This document shows positions 12,089 through 27,700 of a stretch of 64,000 nt of DNA, one piece after another. The stretch spans positions 186,001-250,000 of the forward strand of contig RCTD01000012.1 of the NCBI GenBank assembly GCA_014898415.1. The letters are read 5' to 3'. The notes under the pieces are model-generated. The model saw only the letters and a list, made by a program, of their open reading frames with translations. It ran no database searches and was not told where the DNA came from. The stretch is from Stromatinia cepivora. Taxonomy: Eukaryota > Ascomycota > Leotiomycetes > Helotiales > Sclerotiniaceae. A program made the translations under genes and the position numbers. Each line of letters begins with the position of its first letter. Within the stretch, counting starts at the first letter, position 1.

Positions 12089-12748
12089 AGGAATACTGAG
12101 TGGAGGAACCCGTAAGGAGCGATCGAAACAGATAGCTGTGGGAAACGGGATAAGATTTTCATTTCTGCAAAACAGATTTGAATTGGATATTCACATTTTT
12201 TTTTATTTTCAATAATAGGATGACAGGATTTGGCGTTGGGATTTGCTATTCTATGGTATGGTATGGTATGATATGATATGAAACGAAATAAGACGAATGC
12301 ACCACGAAATTTCAACAAATTCATACAAGTATATCGATTAGTGAGTTGGTTGATTGATGGAAATTTTCACGCGATACGAAAAAACGACACGACGGGAAGC
12401 AGGATAGGATAGGATGGGATGGGATAGTTTCAAGAATTAGTTAAATATCAATCAATATCAATACCTATCAATATATGACAAAATAATTTTTTTTTCTTCT
12501 TCATTCTTATTTACTTTTCAGTCTCAAGATGAATCCATGATTTGATTTAATCTTGACGATTCAATATCAAAGTAGAGAAGCATGAACGAGTACGGAGTAA
12601 AGCAAATAAGGGTGGGTTAAAATCTAGAAACCATAAAAAGAACCTCTCCTTTCCCTCCCCAAAAAAGAAATACATATAAAAACCTTCCTTTCCCCTTTCC
12701 CCTCTTCACTCTCCCCCCTTCCCCCACCCACCTAATCAAATTCTAAAT
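12089..12748. other. Convergent 3' spacer with short tandem repeats
   Basis: A region between the 11189 gene and the converging 3' end of the NRPS. It carries pentamer tracts (ggtatggtatggtatgatatgat near 12255; aggataggataggatgggatg near 12402) and a C/T-rich block at 12640-12740. No gene is seen. Confidence 0.45.
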
Positions 12749-15700
12749 CTAAACCTGCTCCCCCAAAAGTTCAATCCAGCAAGCCGCCTCCTCAAGACTA
12801 ATCCTATCATCCGGCCCAAAGATCCCGATATCGATGGTTTCATTCTCGGGATGGTAGCGAATTTCTATATCGATTGATGGCTTTTGTGAAGAAAGAAGTC
12901 GTTAGTTAGTTTGGTATATTCTTTGCAAGAAGAAGATGATGATGATTGGGGAAGGTGGAGAGAGAAATTAGAATACCAAAATCGAAAGAAATGCTATGAG
13001 AATAGGAATAGATCTTATAAAAAAAGAAAAAGGGAGAAATCAGAACTTACCGGATACGCTCCTAATTCCTTCATAGCCGACATCTTCGTATTCCTCTTCG
13101 GCGGAACCACTCTCGCATACGCTTCCCTTTCAACAACGGGTCGAAGAAGTTCTCCCTTCTTCACATCTTTTCGGCCCCTCCGAACAGAAGGCTCTAGACA
13201 AAATGTCCCGCAAGGATTTTTATTCTCCTTGTGCTTTTCCGCCATCTGAGCATCTTTCTCCGTTTCTGCATCCGATTTCCCAATCACTTCCCAATCCGAT
13301 TCCTCGCCCCCTTTCCCATCCACCCCTTTACCATTGTCCACTTCCTCTCTATCATCCATTCCCCTAACAATATTAATCCAGCCATACACCTTCACTCCGG
13401 TCCACTGATAAATCTCGTCCAACCCCACATTAGCCATTCCCCCAACACCGATATTTCCCAAATCTCTCTGCACACCTCTGGCCAACTCCTCACATGGCAA
13501 AGCAAAATTGATACCGAAGTTGGCCTTCCTCTCCGTGATTTTGATTGGTAATAAGTTGAGCGTTGGAGCTAACATTGAAGAAAGATTTTTCGAAAAGGGA
13601 AAGCGGTTCGCTATATACAAACCTACGATTAGGTGTTCTCCATTGTTGTTTACGCTTTGGGGAGGAGGAATTTGAAAAGAATTCTCGAATTGTTTCATTC
13701 TCAAAAGTCTGGATGCCAACACGACCAATACATGATCAACCGAGACGCCCGCATTTCGCGCAAGTGACCTCAGGCGTTTTGCTGGTAAACCAGGTGTAAA
13801 GACCTCGACTCGGTTTGGCTCTTCAATTTCCGTCTCCAGTGATTCATATTCCTTGACCAAATCTGAATTTGGGTTATTATCAGGAGCAGAGCCAAGATAC
13901 TCCACCCACTGATCCCTCACGGACTGTTTACTTTTTTCCTGTATCACTGTCGCTACAAATGTCTTCCACCTATCTTTAGCAATTGAAGAAATGGACATGA
14001 AATCCGAGTCTTCATACCAGGCTATCAATTTCTTAATCAACAACGAGATACTTATGCCATCGTAAAGAGCGTGATGGATAACTAGGTGCATTTCAACATC
14101 TTGATTTGAAGTATTTGACTTGGAATCATCTGTAATAACGAAAAGACGGAGTGGTGGATCTTCGAGATTTCCTAGATCAGAGTATTCGATACATTCTTCA
14201 AGCTTGGATAGGTCTGTTACATAAATGATCTTATTTGTCGGATTTTTGTAAACAACCTGAGTGATACTTGAAGCTGTGCGCCACTCGGTGAAACCAGTAC
14301 GTAGGATATCGTGTTGACATAGTAATTTAAACCACGCAAAATCGAGTCGATGTCGATCAAAGCCATTGAACAACTTGAATTTAAAAGTTGGATAGAAGAG
14401 AGATCCTTGCGAATTTTGCCAATGTCTAATCATATATTTTTGTCCTGCTGTTGTGGGCATGATGTATTCAATCTTACCCAAAGTAGCTTGTAAATGATCG
14501 AGCTTGAATTGATCAATCAATGGCGTAGATTGAACCAAAATAACATCAGCATCAATAGGAGTATCCGATTGCGTTTCTTGTTTCCCAGATATGTGTTTGG
14601 TGATATCCCGGATTGTGAGATATTTCATGATTTCCGAAGCAGTTAGGGAGATATTGCACTTCTTAAGTAGTGCTGGAAGTTTAAGTATCGTAATTGAATC
14701 CAAGCCCAATTGGAAGATCGTTGAATCTCTAAGAATATCCTCTTCAGGCAAACCTGAAATGACAGAGATTGCTTCTCGAAGTTTCAATTCGGTTTGGGAC
14801 CAATTTCCACGGATAGAAAGTGCTTTTGGGATTCTCTGAGGGCGGGAAATGTCTCGAGGTTGAAATTTTGCGGATCCGCATATTGAGACTCCGTCAGAGT
14901 GAATCGTAATAAACTGCTCTTGTTTGTTTTTCATGATCTTTCCGAGAACAGTGTCTAAATTTTCGAGAATGTCTTTGGTCTGTGTCAGGTTTCTAGCAAC
15001 AGATTTACAAGCCGTCGTCCAGAACAGATTATCAGATTTGTCTTCTACCTCCATTTCGACGCAGATTGCAAATTGAACATCTGAAGAGCCGCCCAACGAT
15101 GAATATAATGGATCGGTTTCCGCCTCAGGCCTAGTACCTTGATACGTGAATAATGTGTCGAACATAGTGGTGTCTTTGGTTGCATCATCTCGAGATCCAA
15201 GTGCATATGCTTGAGCTTTACCAAGGGGGAAATGTTGATATTGACGGGTTATATCGCTCTTCTCTTGCATATCCCGAAGCAATTGACCCAGAGTTCCACG
15301 AAGTATCGCTCGCACTGCCACAGTATTGAACAACGGGAAATTTACTTTGCTGGCTTCCGCTGTATCACGACAAGCAAGTACAGTCCCAAATACAACATCA
15401 AGCTGACCCATGAGTTCTGCAAGAACTAAAGCCCAGCATGTTTGTCCCAGTGTTTGTAACGTAATATTAGAAGAGCGACAGAAACTTTTGACTTCTTGTA
15501 ATGAGAATTTGGACTTCTTTTCATATCGGTGAGTAGCAGTCTCGTCCATTAGTGACGGTTTCTGTTTTGGAAATACTGAGGGTGGCGAATCCCAAAGTGT
15601 GGCCTTCCAGAAATCTTTTGCTTCATCGGTAATAGAATTGAAAACCTCTGCGAGATACCACCTATAGTCAGGCCGCCTAGTAATTTCATTGCGCCAATAT

Positions 15701-18700
15701 GCTTTGCTGATATCATCGTGTATCATCTGCAGTGATCCTCCATCGTAAAGAGCATGTGAAATTGCCATTACTATGAACCTCCTGTTTCCGAAATGAACGG
15801 GCAGTATTCCGAACAAGTTGTGTTCTATCGACGCCCAATGTTCTCTTAATCCGGCTTTTACTTCTTGTAAAAAGCCTTCGAGAGTCTTATGCGTATGCCC
15901 TATGCCCGGACTTATTTCAGAGACTTTTGCCCAATCCTCATGGACAATTTGTGCATAGTTCACAGGAGACTGCGGGTCTTGAACTTCAAGAAAAGTCGTC
16001 CTTAAAATGGGTGAGTTTTGAATAACACGATCCACGGCGTTCAATAACCTTTTTTCTTGAGTCCTTTTACTTAATTCAAAGACCTGCAGAGTCAAATAGC
16101 TTTTGAAGTTAGAGTTTACCATTTCCTTCAACATGCTCTCTTGTAAAGGTGTAGCTGGCAAAATCCGTTCAATTCTAGAAGGAAGGCTAGACTTTAGATG
16201 CTCACCAAGCTGTTCACTGATCTTTGTCAGTTTTTCGATAGAAGGAGAGCTGTGTGTTTTGGCTTTCAAAAGCCTCGCGTTTTCTATAATTTTGGCGATA
16301 GTTTGACATTTGATTATTTCGCTGACAGATAGTTCAATTCCGTTCTTTCGCAGTCGCGAGGATAATTTGATTACATCGATGCTGTCAAGTCCAAGTTCGA
16401 AAATAGATCTAGGCTCATGGTTATGTATCTTGTCAACCTTGGCCAGAATTGCAACCTCGCTACAAACCGCGTTTATTTGCTGCTTTGTTAGAACTATTCC
16501 GCCTGAAAGTGTTTGATCCGATGGGCGAGAGCGAGGTAGTTCCAGATTCAGCTTGTCGCCCAAATTCGTATGATCACCTCGTTTAATCTTAATAATTTCC
16601 ATCTCCTCTTCTTTGCCGCTAAGAATATTGTGAATCGTCTCATACATGTTCTGGAGCACAAGCATTCCCATGACTTCCGTCACAACCGAGCTCTTGGCAA
16701 CAATCTTCAGCGCAAGCTTGGTACTATCGTGGTTCAAAGTAGCTTCGAGTGCTAACGGATACTACCCAACAGTTAGATTGACCTTCCAATCAATGGTAGT
16801 GCTCTTCACTTACATCTGTATCACTATTGTCAAGAACTGCGGTGTTCCTCCCTAGATGATTCGAAAATCGTTTCTCGTTAACATCCGGACGTTGAAACAC
16901 AAAGAGGGTCTCAAAGAGTGGACTGGTAGCTCCACCTGCAATCCATTTCGTAATATCTTTTAAAGGTGTGTGCTGAAATTCTTGCATTTTCATGTTAATA
17001 GAATGGCAATCCTTTATCAAAGAGGACATTTGGGTGCCAAATTGGATGGGAAGATGGAAGGGCACGGTGTTGAAAAGAGGTCCAACAACTTTCTCAACTC
17101 CTTCGAAATCTATTCCCCTACCGGATGTGACAATACCAATTGTTGTTAGGTTTGTAGAAATGATCAATTGAATAGCTGCGATCCATGCTGCTTGAATTAT
17201 GGCTTGCGGGGCGACAGATAGAGCTTTTCGTCTTTTCTCAAAATCCTTTAGGTCAAGGGTACTTTTGAACACATTATCTCCTCTGTCTTTCTGGTCATGA
17301 GGTAATGAAATATGAGACCACTTTTTCAAGTGGGATTTCCAGAAGGCTTCGGCTCCAGGAATCATTGACAATGGTCCATGTGCCAATGACGAATGAAAAT
17401 CTGGCCCGTATTGAATGTCCTGTACATTAAAGAATTCGTTGCAAAGGTGATTCAACATCATACCCAGACTGCTGCCATCATACAGGCCATGGAAAATGTT
17501 CAAGATCATTTTATTTTCCGTTTCAGAATCAACAACTTCAAAAGACCATGGGTTCTTGAGAATATCTTCTTTTTTCGATGAGACTTCTGATGCTCGTTTG
17601 TGTGATGATTCTCCATATTTGAGAACCACTTGGGCAAACCCATCGTCTGTTAAAACAAATTTGGTCCGTAGAATTTGAAGATTAGAAACGACGCGGTTCC
17701 AAGCCGCATTAAGCTCTTGCGGAGAAATTCCGTATTTTAGCCCGTACTGGAGGTTGTTAAAATATAGCCTTCCGTCACTCTCAAGGAACCTGTAGATCAT
17801 TCCTTCCTGCACAGGGGTGCAAGGTGCAATACTCTCAATCTGTTCTAGTCCTACCCCTAGCTCCTTGCAAATGGACGTTGTATGCTGCTGTGAAAACCCG
17901 ACAATATTCAATTGGGCTGCAATTAGATATGGGCTTTCCTTGCCTTCATTCGGTTGTGTAACAAGGAGTGCTTCAACTAATTTACCTATCGTGGGGTTGC
18001 TTCTAACCGTGGTATTAGTAGCATCAACTAACCCCAATTTCTGCAAAGAGTAAGAAAAGGTGACCATTGTAATGGAATCGAGACCAAGTTGGAAAATATT
18101 CGAGCTCCGTGTCAAATCGGGAACCTCAACTGGAAACGCCTTGACGATAAGATCGAGGACCTCCTTTTCTCTCCTTGTCCATTCTGCATGATTCTGCACC
18201 GAGAGACTCATATTTTGAAGATCTTCCATACTCAGATCGTTGAATTGCGCTGCTAGTTGTTTCGAATCCGCTTTATTGTTTGCGTTAAGTGGAAGTGCTT
18301 TAATGGGAATGAAATGTGTAGGGACCATGTATCCTGGAAGTCGCGATGTGCAAGCATCTCTAATGAATGGAATCACTTCACTGTTTCCCGAGTCGTTCTT
18401 TCCCGAAATAACGAAAAACGTGACAAGCTGCTCTTTCGCTTGAGTTTTGTGTTTCAAGACCAACGTGACTACCTCTTCGAGATCGTTTCTACTCTTTTTG
18501 ATTACCTCATTAATTTCACCAAGTTCCAGACGTTGGCCACGGAGTTTGACTTGGTCATCAGCACGACCGAGGAAAAGAAAGGTGCCATCGTGCAAAATGC
18601 GAACAAGATCTCCAGTGCGATATACACGTTCATTAAAATTGGTAAGTGTTGGGAACCTTTCGGTTGTAAGCTCCGGGCGATTGAGGTACCCTTTCCCGAC

Positions 18701-21700
18701 AAGTTTTCCAGAAACACAAAGCTCACCAATACCACCTCTCAAGACTGGCAGCTCTGTACCTGGTTTCAGCACAAATGATCCTACATTGTCAAATTGAGGA
18801 CCAATATTGGAAGGTTTGCCATTCTTTGGCACTCGAGGATACATTGTCACCCCAATAGTAGCTTCAGTTGGTCCATATCCGTTGTAAATACAAGCATGTT
18901 CACCCCATACATCCAGGATTTCTTGCTTTAGTTGTTCACCACCCGTAATAAAAACGCCTTTACACAATGATGGGACATCATTGGGGTGCAGTAGGCGGGC
19001 AAGACTTGGTGTTAAATCAATATGCGTGATACCTAGTTGTCGAATTGCGCCCGGGATGTCCTCGAATATCAGGTCCCGAGGAGCTGAAGCTACGCAGATC
19101 CCAACACTCCAAGTCCAGAATTGTTCCAAGACACTAACATCGAAATGGAAGGAGGCAAACTGTAGCCACTTTGATTCTGTGGTCCAATGACCAGCAAATA
19201 ATCTTTGAAATGCGAGCATTGCTTGAATAGCATTTTCGTGGGTGAGCAGACATCCTTTTGGTGTACCAGTTGTTCCGGATGTATACAGACAATATGAGAT
19301 ATCCTGGGGAGAAATTTCTCTCGAAAGCCGTGGCGCCTCGGATTTAAATCTGTGAAGTACAGAAGGATCAGTAAGATTAATCATTTCTCCGTCTACGAAA
19401 GATTTTAGGATTTGCGCCGGATTTCCTGCAGTAATGATCAACTTCGCAGCAGAATCCTCCACGATGAACTTTAAACGATCAGCAGGAGCATTAGGATCTA
19501 GTGCAACATAACCACAGCCAGCCTTCATGATACCAATAATTGCAAAAGAAGCCTCGGCGCATTTGTCAAAACAAATCGCAATTATCTCGCCCGGGGTCGT
19601 CCCACGTGTATGGAGCATCTGAGCGACCCTGTTAGCTTCTTCGTCCAGCTGTTGATATGTCCATTTTTGACTTTGATAATTTCCTGGCTCGAGACAAGTA
19701 GCAAACTCCAAAGCAACCTTATTTGGCCATGCTTCGGAGCCTCTTTCAACGTACTGATGTAGAAGTGTTACGGAGTCGGGAAGAACTGGATCATGGGCAG
19801 GAGTGATGGATAGTAGGCCCATTCCAATTTCGGGCGCTACGTCGCATTGATGATCTGGGTTGTCAAGTGTATCTAGCAGTAACGCATCAAATTGCTTGAT
19901 CATAAGCTCTGCATGTGCTGCGGGTACAATATCTTCTCTAAAAGATAGTCGAATTGTGACTTCACCTGATAATAAAGGTTGAACTTCCAGAGATATGACA
20001 TAATCCACGGTGGCTTCTTCATTGACTACTTTCCATGGCGGACTCGGAACATCTTCATCCTCAGGTAGTTTTTGGTATGCAAATAAGGTATCAAATATCC
20101 TTCCCTCAGGATAACCAGACCACTTTTGGATTGATGTTAGCGGCGTGAATTGATGCTTGTGAAGTTGTGCGTTGGATGACATAGTTCTAGACAACAACTC
20201 GCTATTATTACCCGTTATATTACAGTTGACCGGAAGTGTAACGATGGCCGGAAAGGCCACCATATTGGCATCGTCACAAACAGATCGACCTGAGAGTGTC
20301 ATGCCAAAAGTCGTAACATTTTCTCCGGTGTATGCCATCAACAACCTCGCCCAAGTTGCCTGTCCAGCTGCCTGCATTGTAACTCCAAGATTTCGACATT
20401 TCTCCTCGAGCTCTTGTAATGAAGCTAGAGATTTGACTTCACAAACTGCATTGCTAGGTCTCGTGACGCGCAGAGGAGTTAGATCAGGGAACTTATTGAC
20501 CACGATCCGATTTTCTGGCTGTTGCCAAAATGCCTTTTTCTCATCTTGGTCCGCTTGAGATGCTTGTAAAACTGAGCCTAAGAGTGTGTTGATACCAGGG
20601 CGGTTGATGACTGCTTGATGATGATACAACTTCGTAAAGTCCGAGAATATCATCTGCATGGATTGAGCATCGTACAAAGCGTGATGTGCAGTGAGTATGA
20701 GCAGAGTTTTATCCCCTTTCTGCTCTATGCTTATGTTCCATGGGTTCTCAAGGCGGTCGATTTCCTTCGAGAGAGCATGTTTCCGGCTTTCAAACCATGG
20801 GAGCACAAATGATTCATTTGTGAGTGTTACCATTGCGAACGGGCTATCCGGATCTTCAGTCTGAGCAAATGCTGTCCGAAGCATCTCATGAGTTTTACAA
20901 ACTGCAGCCCAAGCATCTTTAACTCCTGTCATCGAGTGACCTGGCAAGAGCTCTAGAGACACGCTGTTGATATATTCATGCCCCTCAGAATGCAAACTTT
21001 GAGCAAGCATACCTTGTTGTACAGTAGTACAAGGTCTGATTGCTTCCACATTACCTTGAAAGATGCCAATCTTCGAACAGATTGTGTCCCGAAACTTTTG
21101 ATCAAAAGCGGCAAAGTCATATTGACTGTTCTCCTCGCCCATTGAAGTGCCACTTTGCTGAAGATATGAAGCAATTTGAGCGATAGTAGGATTTTGTAGA
21201 ATATCACTGGCAAGGAGGTTATGTCCTTGAGCTCTCAGGCGAGACGCAACCTGAACAGCACTGATGCTATCGAGGCCCAATCTAAATATGCTCATCTCTC
21301 GACCGATCCTTTCTAATGGAACATCAGTAAACCCTGCGATGGCATTTCGAATCTCTAATTCTAGTCCACTTATCACTTTGTCACGAGAGTACGACTCTGA
21401 AACATCTTTTCTTTTCCTATTCCTTTCCTCGCTAACGACGAGAATCTGTGCCCTCGCGGAGGATGAGATAATTTGCCGCCTTGGATTCTCCAAGGCAACT
21501 TCGAGTAGATTCTCGAATTTTCGAATTATATTATGTGCATCATTATCGGAAAATATTGAAGTGGATGAATGGAGAACAATCTCTAGGGTATCATTGCTGG
21601 GTTTGGGTATAATCTCGCATACAAGTAGAAAATCCATGGCGCCATTATCTTCTAAAATGGACCATATGGAAGGGTCGCGTTCTTTCGATGGTTGTTGTAA

Positions 21701-24700
21701 AATGAAAAGGGTATCAAATAGACGGGTGCCATCAGGACTAAATTTAGACTGAAGTCGCCGTAAAGGAGTGAATTGAAATGGTAAGGACTTGGCATTTGCA
21801 TCTTGGAACTTTCTGAATGCCTCAAGATAAGTCAACTTATGGAAGTCTTCTAGTCGTACTGGGACAGTATTGAAGCAAGGCGCAACAAGTCTCTCTATTC
21901 CACTGAGAGGAGCTGTGCGACCACTAACAACATTACCGAAGCAAATATCAGTGGCTTTGAATAGTTCAGACATATTACTAGCCCAAACTGCATGAAACAC
22001 TGCCAAAGAAGTAGTGCTGTGCTTCTTGATATTGTTTTCGATCTGACTGAGAGGTATTTTTGCTACTAGTCGCTGAATGCGGGTGCTGTGCTTTTGGACT
22101 TGTCCTGGCGTATCTAAGATATCTTCGAGATGAAGTGGTCGATATCCTTGTAAGGTAGATTTCCAGAAATCGTCGGAAGAATTGATATCCATCGAGCTCA
22201 TGTGGTGTATAAATGGAGTGAAAGGAACTTGGGGCAGCAAGGGCAATTGATGATATAACTTTTCAATTTCATCGTAAAGAACTTCTAACGCGACGCCATC
22301 GTAAAGAGCATGGTGCATTGAGACTAAGAGGCGTTGTTGGTCATTTGAGTGGAGAACATTAAGTTTGTATGGTGGAGTATCTTCGTTACTTTTCGACTGT
22401 GTCTCCATTTCAAAGACGGCGGCCTCTAACGTGCTAGAATCAAGAGAACCAAATTCGAGTTTAAAGTCTGATAATACGACTTGAACGTATGGAAACTCTT
22501 GCATGTCTGTACTAACGAAACAAGTCCGTAGTATTTCATGTCTTTGAACCATTTCTTGCCAACAGCCACGAAGCCTTTCAAGGTCACCAAAGATATTGAA
22601 CATCACATGATTTCTATATGAAGCGCCAGAGGAAGCGTGAGCGGCAGACAACATAGCTTCTTGTAAAGGCGTACACGGTGTTACTTTTGTCGCAAGTCTA
22701 CCCATTTCGGCAAATTGAGAAATGGTAGACTTTACAAACCCTTCATTGAATCCAAAATTTGTATCAACCAACGATAAGTCATCTTTGACAAGCTCTCGGG
22801 ATTTTGATAAGTGCTCTGCAAGCCTGACCACAGACGCGTACCTCAAAATGTGTGAAATATCTACTTGATTCGTGATTACTTGACGTAGCTTTCGAGAAAA
22901 TGCAATTGCCGAAATCGAGTCTATGCCAAAACTAAAGAAGGATGTGTCTGGTCCAATATCTTCTACTGAAGACTTTGAAACCTCGCTTAATACAGATCGT
23001 ATCTCAAGCTCTAATTCTGTCCACGGATGATCTGTCGAAGATTTTGACGCTCCAGTAGTTGTTTTAAGGTACCTAAGCTCAAAGCTATCATATAGGCTAA
23101 TTAGTCGGCGCCTATCAATCTTGCCTTGGGATGTTGATGGAAGATTCGAAAGCGGAATCAGATTTGAAGGCACCATATAGCTCGGAAGCGTCGACTCGAG
23201 TTTTCGATAGAGATTGTCAATTATGACTGGATTGGCCGGAAGAGGAAGCAGATCTTCGGAAGCATTCGACTCGGACGTAAAAAAGCAAACTAAGCGCTGC
23301 GAATTAGCTTTCCCGTTAATAACCATTGTCACACAATCGTCGACTCCTGATGAGATCAAAACATTATTGATCTCGCCAAGTTCAACTCGCTGGCCTCTGA
23401 TCTTGACTTGGTCATCTTTTCGGCCCGTGAAAACGAGAGAGCCGTCTGGCATCAACCGTCCAAAGTCGCCGCTTTTGTATAGCCGCCCATATTTGGGATG
23501 ATCGATAATCTTCCCCTCTTCTTGAGCGCGATCCATATACCCTCTAAAGACCTGAGACCCACCAAAGCAAAATTCTCCTTCGCCACCTCTTGGAACCAAG
23601 GAGAATTCTGCGTTGCGGGAAAGTACAAAAGCTGAAGTATTTCTAAATGGCCGACCAATATTGTCAATACGATCTACCAGGCTGACTTGTGGCTTGACAG
23701 TGCAGATGTTAGTTGTCTCACTCGGTCCATATCCCTGGTAAAGTCCACGACTGGCCCATGTGTTGAAAACCTTTTGTGTCACAGCCTCTCCCGCAGTGAC
23801 CAAAAGCTCTACTTTTGGGACTTTTTGAGGGTCGATGAGAGCAGCAACGGTAGGTGTTAAGCTGAGATGAGTTACACCCAGAACTCGAATCGCAAGTTCT
23901 ATATCTCGAAACAAGTTATCTTTCACAGCAGAACAAAGACATCCACCGATTCTCCATGTAAAGAAGATCTCAAAGACAGATACATCAAAAGCCTGGGAAC
24001 ACGACTGGAGAAGTCTAGAATCTCTAGTTGCCGGATAAATCTCTGCCAATACGTCAAGATTGCTCAGAAGATTACCTTGAGTGACAAGTACTCCCTTTGG
24101 AGTCCCAGTGCTGCCTGAAGTAAATACACAATATGAAATATCCTCTGGCTTGAAGGCAGTAATTAGGTTTTCTGTAGATTGTTGAGCCAGATCAATCTCA
24201 TTGATGTAAACAATTTCTTGGCCTGCAAACTGTCCTAATAATGGCCGCGATGAAGAATGCCCAATCAATACCTTAACTTTGGCTTCGCTTATAATGTGAT
24301 GTAACCGGCCATATGGAATATCTGGAGTTACTGGAAGATAGCCTGCACCAAGTTTTGTAGTGGCCAATATTGAAGCATAAAAATCATGACTTTTCTCGAG
24401 ACATATGCAAACAATATCATTTGGGAGAACACCACGATAAGAAAGGTAGTGCCCCAGCTGATTTGCACGAGTATTCAGAGCACCATAGCTCATGTATTGG
24501 ATCTCAAAATCGTCGCCATCGATTTTGCTGGCAAACGCGATTGCTGGACGATCCGGATCCTCTTTTGAGACTTTTTCCACTGGGGATATCAATGTCTCGG
24601 GTCCAAGGGCCACGCTAGGTGTGGGATTCTCAATAGAGAGAATTTCAAGGCTATTCCCATCGAAGGCAAGATTAGACGGATTTTCTGCGTGTTCAATGAT

Positions 24701-27700
24701 TGCTTTCGCCATTTCTTCGAGTTGACGCAGAAGCATGTTTATTTGAAATTCTGGAAACACCGACTGTTGATAGTTTGCCTTGAATTGGATGGTGTTAGAG
24801 GTAGGAGTTATCTCGAGAGTCAGATTGAACTCGAGATGATCGACCTGATCAACAATAAACACACTTTTTCTGTTGTGGTCATAACTATGAAGAGTCTGTT
24901 GCCATATCAGAAGTGTGTCAAATAATTGCTGGCGAGGCTCAAAATCATTGACCGATTTGATATCGCGAAGTGTAAAAGTGCTATGTTCGAGATGTTTCCT
25001 GTTCGTGCTGTTCAATGCTTCTACCAGGTCTTGGAGAGTACTGGCTATTGAGGTATCTATGCGAATCGGTAAGGTTGCAAGACATGGCCCAATAATATCT
25101 TCTATTCCGGCAACAGGGATGGTTCTACCAGAAAATACAGTGCCGAAACAAATATCTGTTGATCCCAAATAAGAGGCTAAGATTAGAGCGTACGCAGCCT
25201 GGAATATTGCCTGTGGACTCGAAGCCATTCGCTTCGCGGTCAATTCGATGTTCGATGTCGAGAGCTGAGTAGAGTGATGCGCTACAGCCAATCCAGCGGA
25301 AGTAACTTTTCTTGTATGGAAGTTTGGCATATGCCTAAGTTCGAGATGTGCCATGTGATCTCTCCAGTAATCCTTGGAGACTTGAGAGTCAGAAGAAATG
25401 CTGCCGTCAACATACCCCCTCACAACATCTGCGAATGGCGGACGTGAAATTGGAGTCTCATCTCGCAACAGACAGTCCAAATCATCAAGAAGAAGATCTA
25501 AGGACCAAGCGTCATAAAGAGCGTGATGGATATGAATCATTAGTTTCAAGCAAGATTTATTAGAGAGAATCTCAAAGAATATGGGATGATGAAGTGACGT
25601 AACTCTAGAAATCTCCAAGTCATGAGAAAAGACGTCCACAGCCTCAATATGTAAATCCGGAAACGTCTTCCAGACAAACTGCACATATCCAACATTATCG
25701 TATGATTCTGCAAAGCCAGTCTTTAGAATTGGATTGCGATCGGCAAGATCATGTAGCTTTGCACGGAGACTGTCAATATTGCGGAGTCCCGGCAAATCCA
25801 ACTCGATCCGATTTCGGTAAGCTCTCTGGTCGAGAGCAGTCTCAGCAAGCATTGCATTTTGTAGTGGAGTACATGGGTAAGAGACCTCGATATTTTTTGC
25901 GTCGCCATTTGGCATGGCATGCGCATTTGATTTGGTAAATGACGTGTTGATTGTGGCCGAACTTAGAGCTTCTTTACAATCTTCGCAAAGCCTCAGGAGA
26001 GCGCTTAAGGTTTCCGCTTGTAACACTGCTAGAGTGGTAACATTAAACCCTCGTGATCGAAGTTCTCTAGATACTTTGATGGAAACAAGCGAGTCGAGGC
26101 CTGCTGCTGCCAAACGTATGTTCGATGGAAATGAACCAAGCATCTCGCGGAGCACTTCTCTCACAATTACTTCGGTGTGGGTAGAGTTAGTTTGCTCATC
26201 CACTCCTTCACGCTGTTGTTTATAGTTTGCTTCTAATTTTCTCTTGTCTACCTTTCCAGACGGTAGATAAGGGAATTCTCGCAAAAGAATAATCTCGCTA
26301 GGTACCATGAAGCTCGGGAGCCACTGTGAGCAAGTGCTCAGTACTTGATCTGAATGCATTGTATCATCATTTGTGAGTGCGAAAGCAATGAGCACCCCAC
26401 TTAGCACGACTGCTACCACAGTCCTAATGCCCTGATGTTTGTAGATAGCATCTTCTATTTCACCAAGTTCAACGCGTTGGCCTCTCAGCTTGACTTGTCC
26501 GCCACTCATGCGACCATGAATCTCTATGCTTCCATCTTTAAGAATGAGAGCTTTGTCTCCAGTTCTATAATAGCTTTTCCCTGTCACGGTCACAAATGCA
26601 GCTTTGTTCTGCTCTTCTCTATTGAGATAGCCGTTCGCTAATTGCGGACCACCTAAGATGAGCTCTCCAAGCTCGCCTTGGGGAAGAAATTTAAAACCCT
26701 GCTCCTTTCCAGACCCAGAAGCCGCTTCCGCTATGAACGCAGACACCGTTTCAAATGGCACGCCAATGTTGCCAGGCTTAGCACTTGCTTCCATTCTTGG
26801 GTGAATGGTGCAATGAATGGCTGCTTCGGTCGGCCCATACATTCCATAGAGAAGGCTTTCTTTTTGGTCAGACCCGCCAAATTCTTCCACAATTGGTCTC
26901 GTCAGCATTTCACCGATCGTCATCAGCAATCTAAGCTTAGGAACATATGATCTCTTCTGCAATAAAGCTCCCACGACGGTTGGAGTGAGTTCAGCAGCGT
27001 CTATTTCTAGTTCATTGATCATGCCTGGTAAATCATTGAGTAGCTGGCTACGATCACATCCAACCAGTGTTTGACCTCTAGCCAAGGGGAAGAAAATCTC
27101 GAATACAGAGACATCGAAAGATGGTGCTGCGAACTGGAGGAATCGTTCAAATTTGGGAAGAAGACTTTCATGTGCCAAGAGAGATTGCGAAGCAGCTAAA
27201 TGACTAACTGCAACTCCTTTAGGGGTTCCACTCGAACCAGATGTGTACATAACATATGCAAGATCATTGCTGGTAGATTCACGTGATCCATTGATTTCTT
27301 CCAGTTCTTTTGGAATCGCAGGAAATTCATCGACGACGATGACGCTGGGGCCATCTTCCCAGGAAACATACTCTTGAAACTCTGATGTCGTGATTATGAT
27401 ACTCGCAGAAATGTCACCTACGACAAATCTTATTCTATCTTTCGGTGCATCGAGGTTGATGGGACAAAACGCCCCTCCAGACTGCAAGATGGCGAGTTGA
27501 GAGATATATAACCCAGGAGACTGTGGCAGCAATATCGGGATGATGTGCTGTTGTTGGGATACCTGATGACTTCCGAGCGTTGATTGGATTCGTGTAACGA
27601 GAGACGCCACACAAGCTTGTATATCTTGATAACGATATTTTTCTCGTTTGCCATGACTAGTGAAGTCAACCGCACAGGAATTTTGGTGTTCATCCCATCG

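Noticed and set aside
13015..16737. A separate 1,240-residue NRPS gene
   Set aside because: It has no proper ATG start (the codon is TTG), begins within a C domain, and is joined in phase to the 10.9 kb exon by a 52-bp intron with consensus GTAAGT, CTAAC and TAG sites. It is exon 2 of the same gene.
16790..27000. Many plus-strand ORFs opposite the NRPS
   Set aside because: They are antisense shadows of a coding exon with no recognisable content.
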